A stretch of 64,000 nt of DNA from Ktedonosporobacter rubrisoli (GTDB lineage Bacteria > Chloroflexota > Ktedonobacteria > Ktedonobacterales > Ktedonobacteraceae): the NCBI RefSeq assembly GCF_004208415.1, contig NZ_CP035758.1:10664001-10728000 (forward strand), written 5' to 3'. The notes below the pieces were generated by a model. That model ran no database searches, was not told the DNA's origin, and saw only the letters and a program-made list of their open reading frames with translations. Shown here piece after piece: positions 1 to 7,890 of the stretch. The stretch's first letter is position 1; each line of letters opens with the position of its first letter. The position numbers and the translations under genes are program-made.

Positions 1-1
1 T

Positions 2-238
2 TCGCGGCTACGCGAAACCTTCCCGCATGTGATTTCGCTAATGATGGATGCGAACACACTTCACACGTTTGCAGAATTTTGTGTTGCAGGTGTCCCATAT
101 GCTCTACATCACCTGCCCCATCTCACGCCAGAGGAACAGACTCTCTTCCAGCATCTTGCCAGGAAAAACATACGTTTAGAGCAGGGGCGTATTGAGCACC
201 GCTACGCTCTTCAATGTTTACGAAGTCATTTGCAATAA
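2..238 (+). CDS. 3' end of a gene entering from the left, function unknown
   Basis: The frame is open from base 2 and ends at a TAA at 236-238, so about 78 C-terminal residues of a gene that begins outside the window are visible. The tail is hydrophilic and His/Leu rich (for example LHHLPHLTPEEQTLFQHL), with predicted helical character. There is no membrane segment or recognisable motif. I do not recognise the family. An internal GTG at 29 could serve as a start, but nothing resembling a Shine-Dalgarno (SD) sequence precedes it, which favours a partial gene. Confidence 0.4.
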   Translation, partial: SRLRETFPHVISLMMDANTLHTFAEFCVAGVPYALHHLPHLTPEEQTLFQHLARKNIRLEQGRIEHRYALQCLRSHLQ

Positions 239-429
239 TCTGGAATATTGTTATCGGCGATCTTGAGCTGGCATCCAATTCAGAATCCAGGTATCGAAGG
301 CAAGCTAACCACAGTATATAGAATGAAAACCCGCTCAATCTGCTTGAAGCTGAGAGAGAGGAGATCGAGAAGCGAGCAGCAGAATTGGCAAAACGAGCAG
401 CTGAACTCTGGGTTATGTCGCAGCTCTCA

Positions 430-545
430 ATTGCATCGGGAAGGGCGAGCGGTAAACAGAAAAACGGTGGCAAGGTATATGCAAGAGATGGGGCTGATGG
501 CGATTTTTCCTGGACCCAATCTCTCAAAACGAGCCCAGCAGGCAT
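430..545 (+). pseudogene. IS3-family transposase (OrfB) remnant
   Basis: About 34 codons (440-541) read VNRKTVARYMQEMGL followed by an AIFPGPNLSKR-like stretch. This is the HTH_21-to-DDE linker typical of IS3-group OrfB transposases. The rest of the transposase, including the DDE catalytic residues, is absent. An unrelated coiled-coil-like reading (KRAAELAKRAAELW) lies in another frame just upstream at about 325-420. This is a dead fragment showing past insertion and decay. Confidence 0.55.
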
Positions 546-589
546 TTTCCCCTATTATTGAGAAATCTCAAAAATGCAGAATGCTCTGA

Positions 590-897
590 AACAAGCCAGC
601 CCCCAGATTTGTAACAGCTGTATCAGGATTCTTAAAATGGTTATTTATACTGATATTTTTACTATACACACGAGAAAGAAAAATTTATCCAGCTTCGCGC
701 GTATAGATTTTACCAGTCCAAAATGTCTATAATAAAACTTTTGTTCAATATTGACATAAAACGCAAAATATTTATACTGTTATATGTAGCTCTTAATACG
801 CTCTGTATTGCTTCCTCTTTTTATATCAACTCATGCGTCTGTAGGATTATGCTAATAGTGCATTTCTCTATTCCTTCTTTCGCCGTGATGAACTATT
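590..897. other. AT-rich intergenic region
   Basis: This low-GC stretch holds no convincing gene. It contains the promoter listed separately at 751-778 and otherwise only short spurious frames. Confidence 0.5.
751..778 (+). promoter_or_regulatory. Sigma70-like promoter for the 898 gene
   Basis: A perfect TTGACA (751-756) is followed after 16 bases by TATACT (773-778), five of six matches to TATAAT, in AT-rich DNA. Transcription would start near 785, giving a leader of about 113 bases to the ATG at 898. Confidence 0.55.
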
Positions 898-1701
898 ATG
901 GATCACCGATATGGACGACACGGGCCACATGCCTGGAAGCGTTGGCGAGAACATCGCTTTGCTCGTCGTTCCATACTTCCAGCGTCTGTAGCACAAGTTA
1001 TGGTTATACATGTACACATGCCCATCGAAGCGGAAAGGATTATTATCATTATGGCTATGCCAGAAGATTTTGACGAAGAATTTGATCAGGAAAATACGAA
1101 CAGAGAATTGCAATCCCAGCCCAATTTTGGAGAAATCAGTCAACGAGATATTATGCCAGCGCAACAATATCCCTTTCCTGAAGAGTTACGCGCACAAGCG
1201 AGTATGGATGCAATGCGTCGGGTACATCAAGATGTGCAGAATGACCCTGAGCAGCTTCCCTCCGAAGGCGCGCTAAGACAAGTTGCGAGATTATCGGCCA
1301 TAGAACATATCAAAGCGTATATTACGACCCATAGCCAGGCAGCAAGATACTATGATCGCTTCATTCCTATTTTTATGAAGATTTATCTTGAGGCCTACAA
1401 CCATGAGGTCGAAGATCTGCAACTTGCTGGCGTCGTTCTCGATGAGCGTACCTTACGCATCCGCCAGGTAGTACGGACGGATAAAGATGATCATCTTGCA
1501 CGCAATAAGCATCTCTCGCCTGAATATCTGCGCTACCTGGCTGCCGCCCGTGCTATGAGAGATGAAGGACTTGATACAGCACTTAGTCTTGAAGATTTAG
1601 ATACAATCCACTCCTATGTCGAAGTCTACTGCCCTTACTATTGGCAGTACATACCCAACCCAAAGGAGGGGGGCCAATTTCGTGGGCCCGAACCCTTTTA
1701 A
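898..1701 (+). CDS. Hypothetical acidic protein, first gene of a two-gene unit
   Basis: The frame encodes 267 aa. The first 50 residues are His/Arg rich and of doubtful reality. A second possible start is the ATG at 1051 (MAMPEDFDEEF), giving 217 aa. The body is acidic and helical, with no signal peptide and no membrane span. I do not recognise the family. The promoter at 751-778 fits either start. The 3' end overlaps a small membrane peptide in another frame (1682-1864). A six-G run in the overlap means the two may be one tail-anchored protein split by a frameshift. Reading through would give about 320 aa with a C-terminal membrane anchor. Confidence 0.5.
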   Translation: MDHRYGRHGPHAWKRWREHRFARRSILPASVAQVMVIHVHMPIEAERIIIIMAMPEDFDEEFDQENTNRELQSQPNFGEISQRDIMPAQQYPFPEELRAQASMDAMRRVHQDVQNDPEQLPSEGALRQVARLSAIEHIKAYITTHSQAARYYDRFIPIFMKIYLEAYNHEVEDLQLAGVVLDERTLRIRQVVRTDKDDHLARNKHLSPEYLRYLAAARAMRDEGLDTALSLEDLDTIHSYVEVYCPYYWQYIPNPKEGGQFRGPEPF

Positions 1702-1864
1702 CGTAACAAAGAAAAATCCCAATGTAGTGGTTATCGAAGCGAGCAACTCGCAGCCTCAACCGCAGAAACGACAGAGGAGCGGCTCTATTATTGTCGCGGG
1801 AATTCTTCTAGGCGCTATCCTTCTTTGGCTTGCTGCCTTGACCGTAGTTTTGCTCTTAAAATAA
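1682..1864 (+). CDS. Small membrane peptide overlapping the upstream gene
   Basis: A GTG at 1682 is preceded by AAGGAGG (1663-1669), about 12 bases away, inside the 3' end of the upstream gene. It would encode about 60 aa: a polar Asn/Gln/Arg-rich half, then a single hydrophobic segment (IIVAGILLGAILLWLAALTV) and a final Lys, giving a tail-anchored topology. The overlap of 20 bases with the upstream stop suggests translational coupling. Alternatively, one extra G in the 1668-1673 run separates what is really the C-terminal anchor of the upstream protein. No family is recognised. Confidence 0.45.
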   Translation: MGPNPFNVTKKNPNVVVIEASNSQPQPQKRQRSGSIIVAGILLGAILLWLAALTVVLLLK

Positions 1865-1867
1865 AGC

Positions 1868-1887
1868 GGGGAGATATTCATCTCCCC
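1868..1887 (+). terminator. Hairpin between the small membrane peptide and the next open frame
   Basis: A perfect 8-bp stem (GGGGAGAT / ATCTCCCC) with a 4-base loop lies four bases after the stop at 1864 and is followed directly by AAGGAG rather than a T-run. It could be a weak terminator or an mRNA-stabilising hairpin that sets expression of the following frame. Confidence 0.4.
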
Positions 1888-1898
1888 AAGGAGCCCGT

Positions 1899-2245
1899 AT
1901 GTCTGATATTCCCTTTTCCAATAAATATCTGCACGATCTCAAAGTTCTTTATAAGAACACCAGAGACAACGTATCACGGGCGAGGAGCTAAGCCAGCGAA
2001 TCGATGAACTGAATGTAGGAGAAGCCGCATTGCGCGAATCTTTTGGACATCTTCTTCTTATGCAGAAAGTGAAAGAGAAGGGATATATTATTAAGATAAT
2101 GCCTAGGCCCCGCTTTCGACCACATAGAGCTCTACGTGTGAGTACCTGCTTCAACGGTGTGCTGGTGCTTTGTGGTACAAATTTGTGGGCTTCCTCTAGT
2201 ACTATTTGTACACGGTTGCCTGGTAACGGAAATTGTGGCCCATAA
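1899..2245 (+). pseudogene. Frameshifted small gene, unknown function
   Basis: An ATG at 1899 with a good SD (AAGGAG, 1888-1893) opens a frame of 30 codons (MSDIPFSNKYLHDLKVLYKN) that stops at 1989. The reading continues in another frame from about 1955 (ITGEELSQRIDELNVGEAAL, then RESFGHLLLMQKVKEKGY), which has the same helical, coding-like composition. A single-base loss near 1960-1988 would reconcile them. The far end, after about 2130, looks non-coding. No family is recognised. Confidence 0.3.
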
Positions 2246-2692
2246 GCTTTTGAAATATTCCAGCAAGAACTTATATGACTCTTCTTGCGTGAAATCGCTT
2301 AAGTCAAGGATGACAGAGATCGCACGCTTGATAGAAATCTCAGCAAGTTTACCTGCATTATAAGTCTCCGCGTGGCTTTGAGGCCAACACACAAGTCGAG
2401 ATCCTGCTCGAAGCGGTACAACAGGCAGAGTTGCAGGAAAAGTTCTCAAGCACTGTCTCCAGGTGCGCCGAGCAGGAGAATGTCTATGCTAACTGCGCAA
2501 TTCGCACAAGAAGTCTATTTCTCCAGTAGGTGTAGACAGCACAGCGAGCAGTTCATGCACCATATGCAAATGCCGAATGATCGTGATAACTCCTGATAAT
2601 ACTGAGAGTGCGGAGAAGCAGAGCATGATTTAGTTTCAAGCTCCAACTATACCGCTTATCCTCATTACCGAGCTCGAAGAGAGTTTATTTTA
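2246..2692. other. Degenerate region, possible coding remnant
   Basis: On the plus strand, 2341-2529 reads as an uninterrupted coding-like stretch (for example YKSPRGFEANTQVEILLEAV) but has no start codon or SD. It is probably decayed gene material. On the other strand only shadow frames are seen. Confidence 0.25.
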
Positions 2693-3403
2693 TTACCTCT
2701 CCTCTCCGGCTGTGACAGCCTCTTCCTCTTCTGCCGCAGCAAGGCAAAGCAAGACGTGTCGTGTTGCCTGAGCGTCGGCGAGCGCGCGATGCGTAGACTT
2801 CTCGATGCCAAAGTCCCGACAAGCAACCTCTAATCGTTGATAGGAGCCCTCTGAGCCAACACGATATTCTGTATATTGGCACATTAAGCAATGGGCATCG
2901 GGACGCGACATACGTAATCTGTAGCGGAGCGCTCCATAGGCCAGCATCGGAATATCATAGGCAGCATTGTAGATGACCAGGGGACGCGAGAAATAAGGCT
3001 GCAGTTGCTGCCATACTTCAGGGAAGCCAGGTTGACCACGGAGCATCTCGTGAGTGATGCCATGTACGGCAGTTGCATCCTCAGGAATAACACCCTGACA
3101 CTGGATGAGCGTATTGAGGACAACGCTTCCGTCAAGTTCGACTAGTGCCAACTCAATAATTTCATCTCTTGCTGGGTCCAACCCCGTTGTTTCGCTATCA
3201 AGAATCAGCGGGCGACGCCTTATAATGTCTCGCGCCCATTGTGCTGGAGATGGATGTGCAGCTCGTTGTAGGATTGCCTGCTCAGCTTCCTGCTCGGTTG
3301 CTCGCCAGCCATCGGGACCAAGGAGAATCCATGCACCTTTGATCTGTTGCCATCGATAATGGTGTTGGCGCAACCATCTATTACGCTCGCCGCGCGTCAT
3401 CAT
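2693..3403 (-). CDS. DnaQ-family 3'-5' exonuclease
   Basis: This 236-aa protein has the three exonuclease motifs of the DEDDh family. ExoI is LILDSETTGLD with Asp69 and Glu71, ExoII is YNAAYDIPML with Asn146 and Asp150, and ExoIII is HRALADAQATRHV with His205 and Asp210. It should remove nucleotides from the 3' end of single-stranded DNA or RNA in a two-metal reaction. A 60-residue N-terminal extension rich in Arg and Trp precedes the domain and has no recognised motif. It is not fused to a polymerase or helicase, so it is more likely a stand-alone repair or RNA-trimming nuclease than the replicative epsilon subunit. It stands alone between degenerate regions. Confidence 0.88.
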   Translation of the reverse strand: MMTRGERNRWLRQHHYRWQQIKGAWILLGPDGWRATEQEAEQAILQRAAHPSPAQWARDIIRRRPLILDSETTGLDPARDEIIELALVELDGSVVLNTLIQCQGVIPEDATAVHGITHEMLRGQPGFPEVWQQLQPYFSRPLVIYNAAYDIPMLAYGALRYRLRMSRPDAHCLMCQYTEYRVGSEGSYQRLEVACRDFGIEKSTHRALADAQATRHVLLCLAAAEEEEAVTAGEER

Positions 3404-4223
3404 AGGCGCTATTTCTTTCCTCCATCTCTCTAGATCTCCCAGACTTCCTTCATGAAGTGTCCCTTTTATTCTAGAGAAGAGCCTCGATTACCCATTGATA
3501 GGGACCAGGGAACCCTCATATCAAGAGTGCAGGAGAGGCAGCTCCGGGCTGTTTTTCTTTCCGTTCCATTTATTCTGCTATTATAGCATATCACGGTTCC
3601 TCTTAATAAGACTGCTAGTACCTGCATCCCAGTAGCAACAATAGGATCACTGTTTCTATTAAGGTGGTATGGGCGGATATGCGGCCTCTAAGCTTACGAG
3701 AACATCTAGTAGCCCAGGGAGATAAGTAACTGGTAAATGACAGCATTGCTGTAATGCCAGAGTTAGGCTTGATTCCTTACAAGAAGGGGCTGCAGCTTTG
3801 CAGGTTCGCAAATCGGATGCAGGAGCCATCCAGAAGGTGAAATGCGGCAGACGCTTTGCCCGTAACAACCAATGAGCACGAAGAATCGGCTCAAACGTGC
3901 CGCAAATCTTCCCTGATTTTGGACAAAAAGAGATTTGTGAAAAGGTGCATCATTGCGTATATTTTTCAGGAGCAATGGTTGAAACACACCACATTGAGAG
4001 GCTCAAGAAAAGGCCTATCCCAAAGAAAATGGGAGAAAAGCTGCCTTTTCTCGCAGCAGCCACGGCGCCTGGAGAGGTCGAAGCCCGCAAGAGGGTACTG
4101 CAAGATTTGATGCTGGATATTGGAGAGAATTTCCTATAGCCATTGTTTGCGCGCGAATCTCTCTACCTCTGCAACATCTTCATGGGGGCTTTCTGCACTG
4201 ATGCAGCCTTGGGCTATGTAGAC
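3404..4223. other. Long stretch without a recognised gene
   Basis: The only coding-like signal is a plus-strand frame open from 3876 to 4139. It has a GTG at 3897 and about 80 codons, with the tail EKLPFLAAATAPGEVEARKR. It lacks an SD and matches no family I know. It could be a gene fragment. Other frames overlap and contradict each other. Confidence 0.3.
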
Positions 4224-5123
4224 TTATTCTTTTGTTGCACCCAGGGTAACTCCCGTGATAAAACGATCCTGGAAGAAAAGGAAGATAAGCACAATAGGGA
4301 GGGTAGCCAGGACGCATCCCGCCATGATAACCCCATAGGTAGGCACGTAGCCGAGAATAGGATCACGCAGACTGGGCAGTGTGACCATAAGTGGCGCGAC
4401 CTGAGGATCATTGGCCATGACCTGTGGCCAGAGATAACTATTCCAGGTGCCTAAAAATTGAAGAATGGCAAAAGCCGAGAGAATTGGCGAGGCGACGGGT
4501 ACAATGATGCGCCAGAAGATTTGCCAGTGATTGGCTCCATCGATGCGGGCCGCTTCAATTAAGGAGTCTGGGATTGTCAGCATGTATTGGCGAATCATAA
4601 AGAGTCCGAAGATTGAGGCCAGGAAGGGTACTATCTGTACCTGGTATGTGTTAATCCAATCAATCTGTGAGAACATGAGAAAGAGGGAGGGAAGTCTCAA
4701 CTCACCAGGTACCATAATCGTTGCTAGCAGCCCGAAAAAGATCAGCCCACTACCGGGAAAGCGCATCTTGGCAAAGGCGTAAGCTGCTAGAGCGGCCACA
4801 AAAACGCTGATTCCCGTAGTGGCAACTGAAACTAAAACCGAATTGAAGAAGTTATGTAGCTGATTCCCTTGTGTGGTAGTAAGCTGGACATAATCTTGCC
4901 ATGTCCAATGAGCCGGTAAGCCACCTGGATTAAGGATGATTTCTATATCACCCTTAAAGGAATTGATGATCATCATAACAAGAGGGTAGAACGATGTGAG
5001 CGCAATCAAGCCAAGAACGCCATATGCCAGAATAAGAAGGACGATGCGCCTGGCTCGATTGTGCTGAGCGGTTCGCGTATCCGTTGCAGATGGATTTTGC
5101 GTAGCTGTTGACCGTATTGCCAT
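4224..5123 (-). CDS. Carbohydrate ABC transporter permease, MalG type
   Basis: This 299-aa inner-membrane protein is one of the two permease halves of a CUT1 sugar importer. It has an N-terminal membrane segment (VLLILAYGVLGLIALTSFYP) and further hydrophobic spans. The EAA loop that docks onto the ATPase is seen as EAARIDGANHWQIFWRIIVP. The start at 5123 is preferred because AAGGTGAG lies just upstream of that ATG; the frame is open up to 5153. It is the last gene of an operon with the MalF-type permease, the binding protein and a FAD oxidoreductase. No ATPase is encoded nearby, so the transporter probably uses a shared MsmX/UgpC-like ATPase elsewhere. Confidence 0.92.
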   Translation of the reverse strand: MAIRSTATQNPSATDTRTAQHNRARRIVLLILAYGVLGLIALTSFYPLVMMIINSFKGDIEIILNPGGLPAHWTWQDYVQLTTTQGNQLHNFFNSVLVSVATTGISVFVAALAAYAFAKMRFPGSGLIFFGLLATIMVPGELRLPSLFLMFSQIDWINTYQVQIVPFLASIFGLFMIRQYMLTIPDSLIEAARIDGANHWQIFWRIIVPVASPILSAFAILQFLGTWNSYLWPQVMANDPQVAPLMVTLPSLRDPILGYVPTYGVIMAGCVLATLPIVLIFLFFQDRFITGVTLGATKE

Positions 5124-5285
5124 TTTACTCACCTTTCCCTTGTACAGTATCATCTTTTGCAGTTTTCACTAGCGCCTGCGGCCATGTGTATGCATATTTT
5201 CCCAGGATATGAGCTTCCTGAGTTCTGCCGCCAGGTTCAGGAGAACCCATGTGCTCCGCCTGGAAGCGTTTGTAGCGAGGTGTCT

Positions 5286-6236
5286 CTATTTGTTCCTACT
5301 AGCCCGGAATGAGCTGAATTGAAGGGCAGCCACAAGGATGGTCAAGACGAATAAGATCCAGCCAATAGCTGCACTCTGCCCAAATTCGCCATTTTGTAGA
5401 TTGCCAACCAGCAGATTAAGCATGGGGGCCACACTGGGATCTGCTTGCCCGGCTCCGCTGACCAGGACGTTAGCTTCAGCAAAGAGGCGCAGCGAGCCAA
5501 TGGCGTCGATGACAAAGGCGAAGAGAAAGACATTGCTCATTAGCGGCACGATGACATAGCGAATACGTTGCCATAGCGTTGCACCGTCAACAATCGCCGC
5601 CTCTTCAAGCGAAGGATCAATCGAGGAGAGGCCAGCCAGGAAGACGACGAACCAGAATCCCAATCCGCGCCAGATCAGTAAGAAGATAATTGCCCAGCGA
5701 GCCAGCGCATAATCCTGCAACCAGTGAATTTTTGTATGCAGGAGCTGGTTGACGATGCCATATTCAGTGCTGAAAAGCGCCTGAAAGACGAGAGCTGAGG
5801 CGACAGTTGCGATAACCTGAGGCAGAAAAATAACCGGCTTCCAGAAACTCTGGCCCTTGATGAATTTAGAGCGTACGAGCATTGCTAGCAAGAAAGAGAG
5901 GGGGATCAAAGGAAGCGCATGGGCCAGCCAGTAAAAGATTGTGTTGCCTAATTCTTGCCAGAATACATGATATTGTAGCACTGCCAGATAGTTAGAGAAG
6001 CCGACAGGAGTAGCTGTTCCGTAGCCTTTGTAATGATAGAAACTCAGGACAAATGAATAAATATCAGGTCCAAGTTGAAAGAGCAGAAAGGCCAGGATAA
6101 AGGGCGAGACGAAGAGATAGGCAAGGATGGCCTCGCGTTGACGGAAACGGGGAACGCGTCTTTTTGTGCCTGATGATGGATGGAGCGTCTCCTTGTGAAG
6201 CTCTGCAGGTCTGGTAATAACTTTTCCTTGTTGCAT
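5286..6236 (-). CDS. Carbohydrate ABC transporter permease, MalF type
   Basis: This 316-aa protein has a cytoplasmic N-terminal tail rich in Arg/Lys and about six membrane segments. The EAA loop (EEAAIVDGATLWQRIRYVIV) is characteristic of binding-protein-dependent sugar permeases. It pairs with the MalG-type permease downstream (132-base gap) and takes substrate from the lipoprotein encoded 55 bases upstream. The SD-like GGAAAGGA lies about ten bases before the ATG. The substrate cannot be read from the sequence. Confidence 0.92.
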   Translation of the reverse strand: MQQGKVITRPAELHKETLHPSSGTKRRVPRFRQREAILAYLFVSPFILAFLLFQLGPDIYSFVLSFYHYKGYGTATPVGFSNYLAVLQYHVFWQELGNTIFYWLAHALPLIPLSFLLAMLVRSKFIKGQSFWKPVIFLPQVIATVASALVFQALFSTEYGIVNQLLHTKIHWLQDYALARWAIIFLLIWRGLGFWFVVFLAGLSSIDPSLEEAAIVDGATLWQRIRYVIVPLMSNVFLFAFVIDAIGSLRLFAEANVLVSGAGQADPSVAPMLNLLVGNLQNGEFGQSAAIGWILFVLTILVAALQFSSFRASRNK

Positions 6237-6291
6237 CTGCTATATATCCTTTCCATTGAGCGTCTCGACTTACTGCTCGGCGCGCCAGATT

Positions 6292-7680
6292 TCAGGATTT
6301 ATATGGGTTCCCAATCTGGGTTTCCATATCGTGTTGAGCACCGGCCAGAGACGCTTTGAGATCGGCTTTGCCTTGCACAAATTGATTGAGCCACTGATTG
6401 AGAATTGCGAACTCCTTAAGCGCTGACGGATCGTAATTAAAGATCCTGACCCGATCATAGCTAGCCAGTTCCTGGGTATAGAAATCCTTGCCAAAGAAAT
6501 TGTGGGGTTGGAGCGCCCACTGCTCATCGCTAACGTCAGATGGCTTGCTAGCGTTGTGGACATAAGTGAGCAGATCTGGCTGCGCGCTACGAAGCAGAGG
6601 CGTAAGGCTATTAGCTTTGAACTGAGCCAGCGCTCCTTTTTTATCGAGGATGAGCCTGCGTAAGAACAAAATTGCCTGCTCCTTGTTAGGTGCTTCCTCC
6701 GGGATGACAAAGACAGAACCGCCAGCCTCCGAGCCGTAACTCTGATCCACGAGCGGTAGGAGATCGGGCCAGAGTGCAGCTTTCCATTTGCCGGCTTGAT
6801 CTACCGTCGCATATTCGGGTAGAAAAAGCTTTAGCCAATTAGCGTTTAAGGCGCCAGCAATGCGTCCATTTTTGAAAGCAGGGCCCCAATCAGTTGAAAA
6901 ATCATCGACTTGCAGCGTGGTACCTGAGTCGTGTAGGCGTTTGATAAATGAGAAAGCGCTACTAAAGGCAGGGGCGGAAGTAACAACATAGTTGCCTGAA
7001 GGCTCAGCCATACTTATGTTGGGATAAGCTGATATGATCTCACTGAGCCAGGTCCCGGAGGGTTGCTGGCCCATATTAAATAAGTAAGTCTTGGGGAAGC
7101 GCTCATGCAGCTTTTGGGCTGAGGCAATGAGGCCATCAATAGTATTCAGATCGCCGGGTGTTATATGCAGCTGTTCAAAGAGATCAGCCCGGTAGTAGAA
7201 CATTTTGCTTTTCACTTGTTCAGGAATCGCTACATATTTGCCCTGGTACATAGCTAGCTTCTGGGCACCGATGTACAGATCATCTTTTATAGGCTCGATA
7301 ACATCCTTTAGATCATGCAGCACTCCAGCTTGCGCGAACTCAGCTATCTCGTTGTAGTTGAGGCGAACAATATCAGGGATATTTTTATGCGCTGCCAGGG
7401 CAAGACGCAAGGAACGCGTCACATCGGGGTCACCTCCGCCAGCTACGACAATATTGAGCTTGAAATGTTGAAAATCGTTAGGGAAAGCAGAGGAAACCGC
7501 TTGAAAACTCTGCCTCAAGCGTTTGTCCGATCCCCAGGTGACAATGGTGACAGTATCTGCTGTCTTTGATGATCCTGCTCCCCCGTTGCAGCCTGCCAGA
7601 GTCAAACCTGCGGCAGCCAGACCGGCGGCTCCGAGCTTAAGGACGGTACGACGGCATAGCTTTTCTTTCATGTACAGCAT
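6292..7680 (-). CDS. Extracellular sugar-binding lipoprotein of an ABC importer
   Basis: This 462-aa solute-binding protein is of the MalE/UgpB type (SBP_bac_1). The N-terminus carries a twin-arginine-like stretch (CRRTVLKLG), a hydrophobic core and a lipobox ending LTLAGC. It should therefore be secreted, lipid-anchored at the Cys and exposed outside the membrane. The ATG at 7680 is chosen because GGAGGA sits five bases before it; the open frame extends to 7716. The body shows the usual family features, for example VTIVTWGSDKR at the start of the mature domain and a Trp/Tyr-rich ligand region. It lies between the FAD oxidoreductase and the permeases in one operon. Confidence 0.9.
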   Translation of the reverse strand: MLYMKEKLCRRTVLKLGAAGLAAAGLTLAGCNGGAGSSKTADTVTIVTWGSDKRLRQSFQAVSSAFPNDFQHFKLNIVVAGGGDPDVTRSLRLALAAHKNIPDIVRLNYNEIAEFAQAGVLHDLKDVIEPIKDDLYIGAQKLAMYQGKYVAIPEQVKSKMFYYRADLFEQLHITPGDLNTIDGLIASAQKLHERFPKTYLFNMGQQPSGTWLSEIISAYPNISMAEPSGNYVVTSAPAFSSAFSFIKRLHDSGTTLQVDDFSTDWGPAFKNGRIAGALNANWLKLFLPEYATVDQAGKWKAALWPDLLPLVDQSYGSEAGGSVFVIPEEAPNKEQAILFLRRLILDKKGALAQFKANSLTPLLRSAQPDLLTYVHNASKPSDVSDEQWALQPHNFFGKDFYTQELASYDRVRIFNYDPSALKEFAILNQWLNQFVQGKADLKASLAGAQHDMETQIGNPYKS

Positions 7681-7890
7681 GCTTTTCCTCCATTGAAAAT
7701 ACTTATACCGGCTCATCTCTTCAGAGAACTAGATAGGGGAAGAATAGAACTGACCAGACCTTTCTAGAGACACTATAGCCTTTAGTAAGGAGATTCATCT
7801 ACCGTCAAACGCGCTACGAAGATCCTGGCTATCTGTGCTGATTTATGCAACCTATGTTGGGACTCTAGCCTTTAGCATACAGGCAAGCAA

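Noticed and set aside
723..1073. Plus-strand frame overlapping the 898 gene
   Set aside because: It overlaps the stronger frame, starts before the promoter region and contains no plausible domain.
2132..2449. Minus-strand frame with SIKRAISVILDLSDFTQEES
   Set aside because: Looks protein-like in part but has no SD or context, and overlaps equally weak plus-strand frames.
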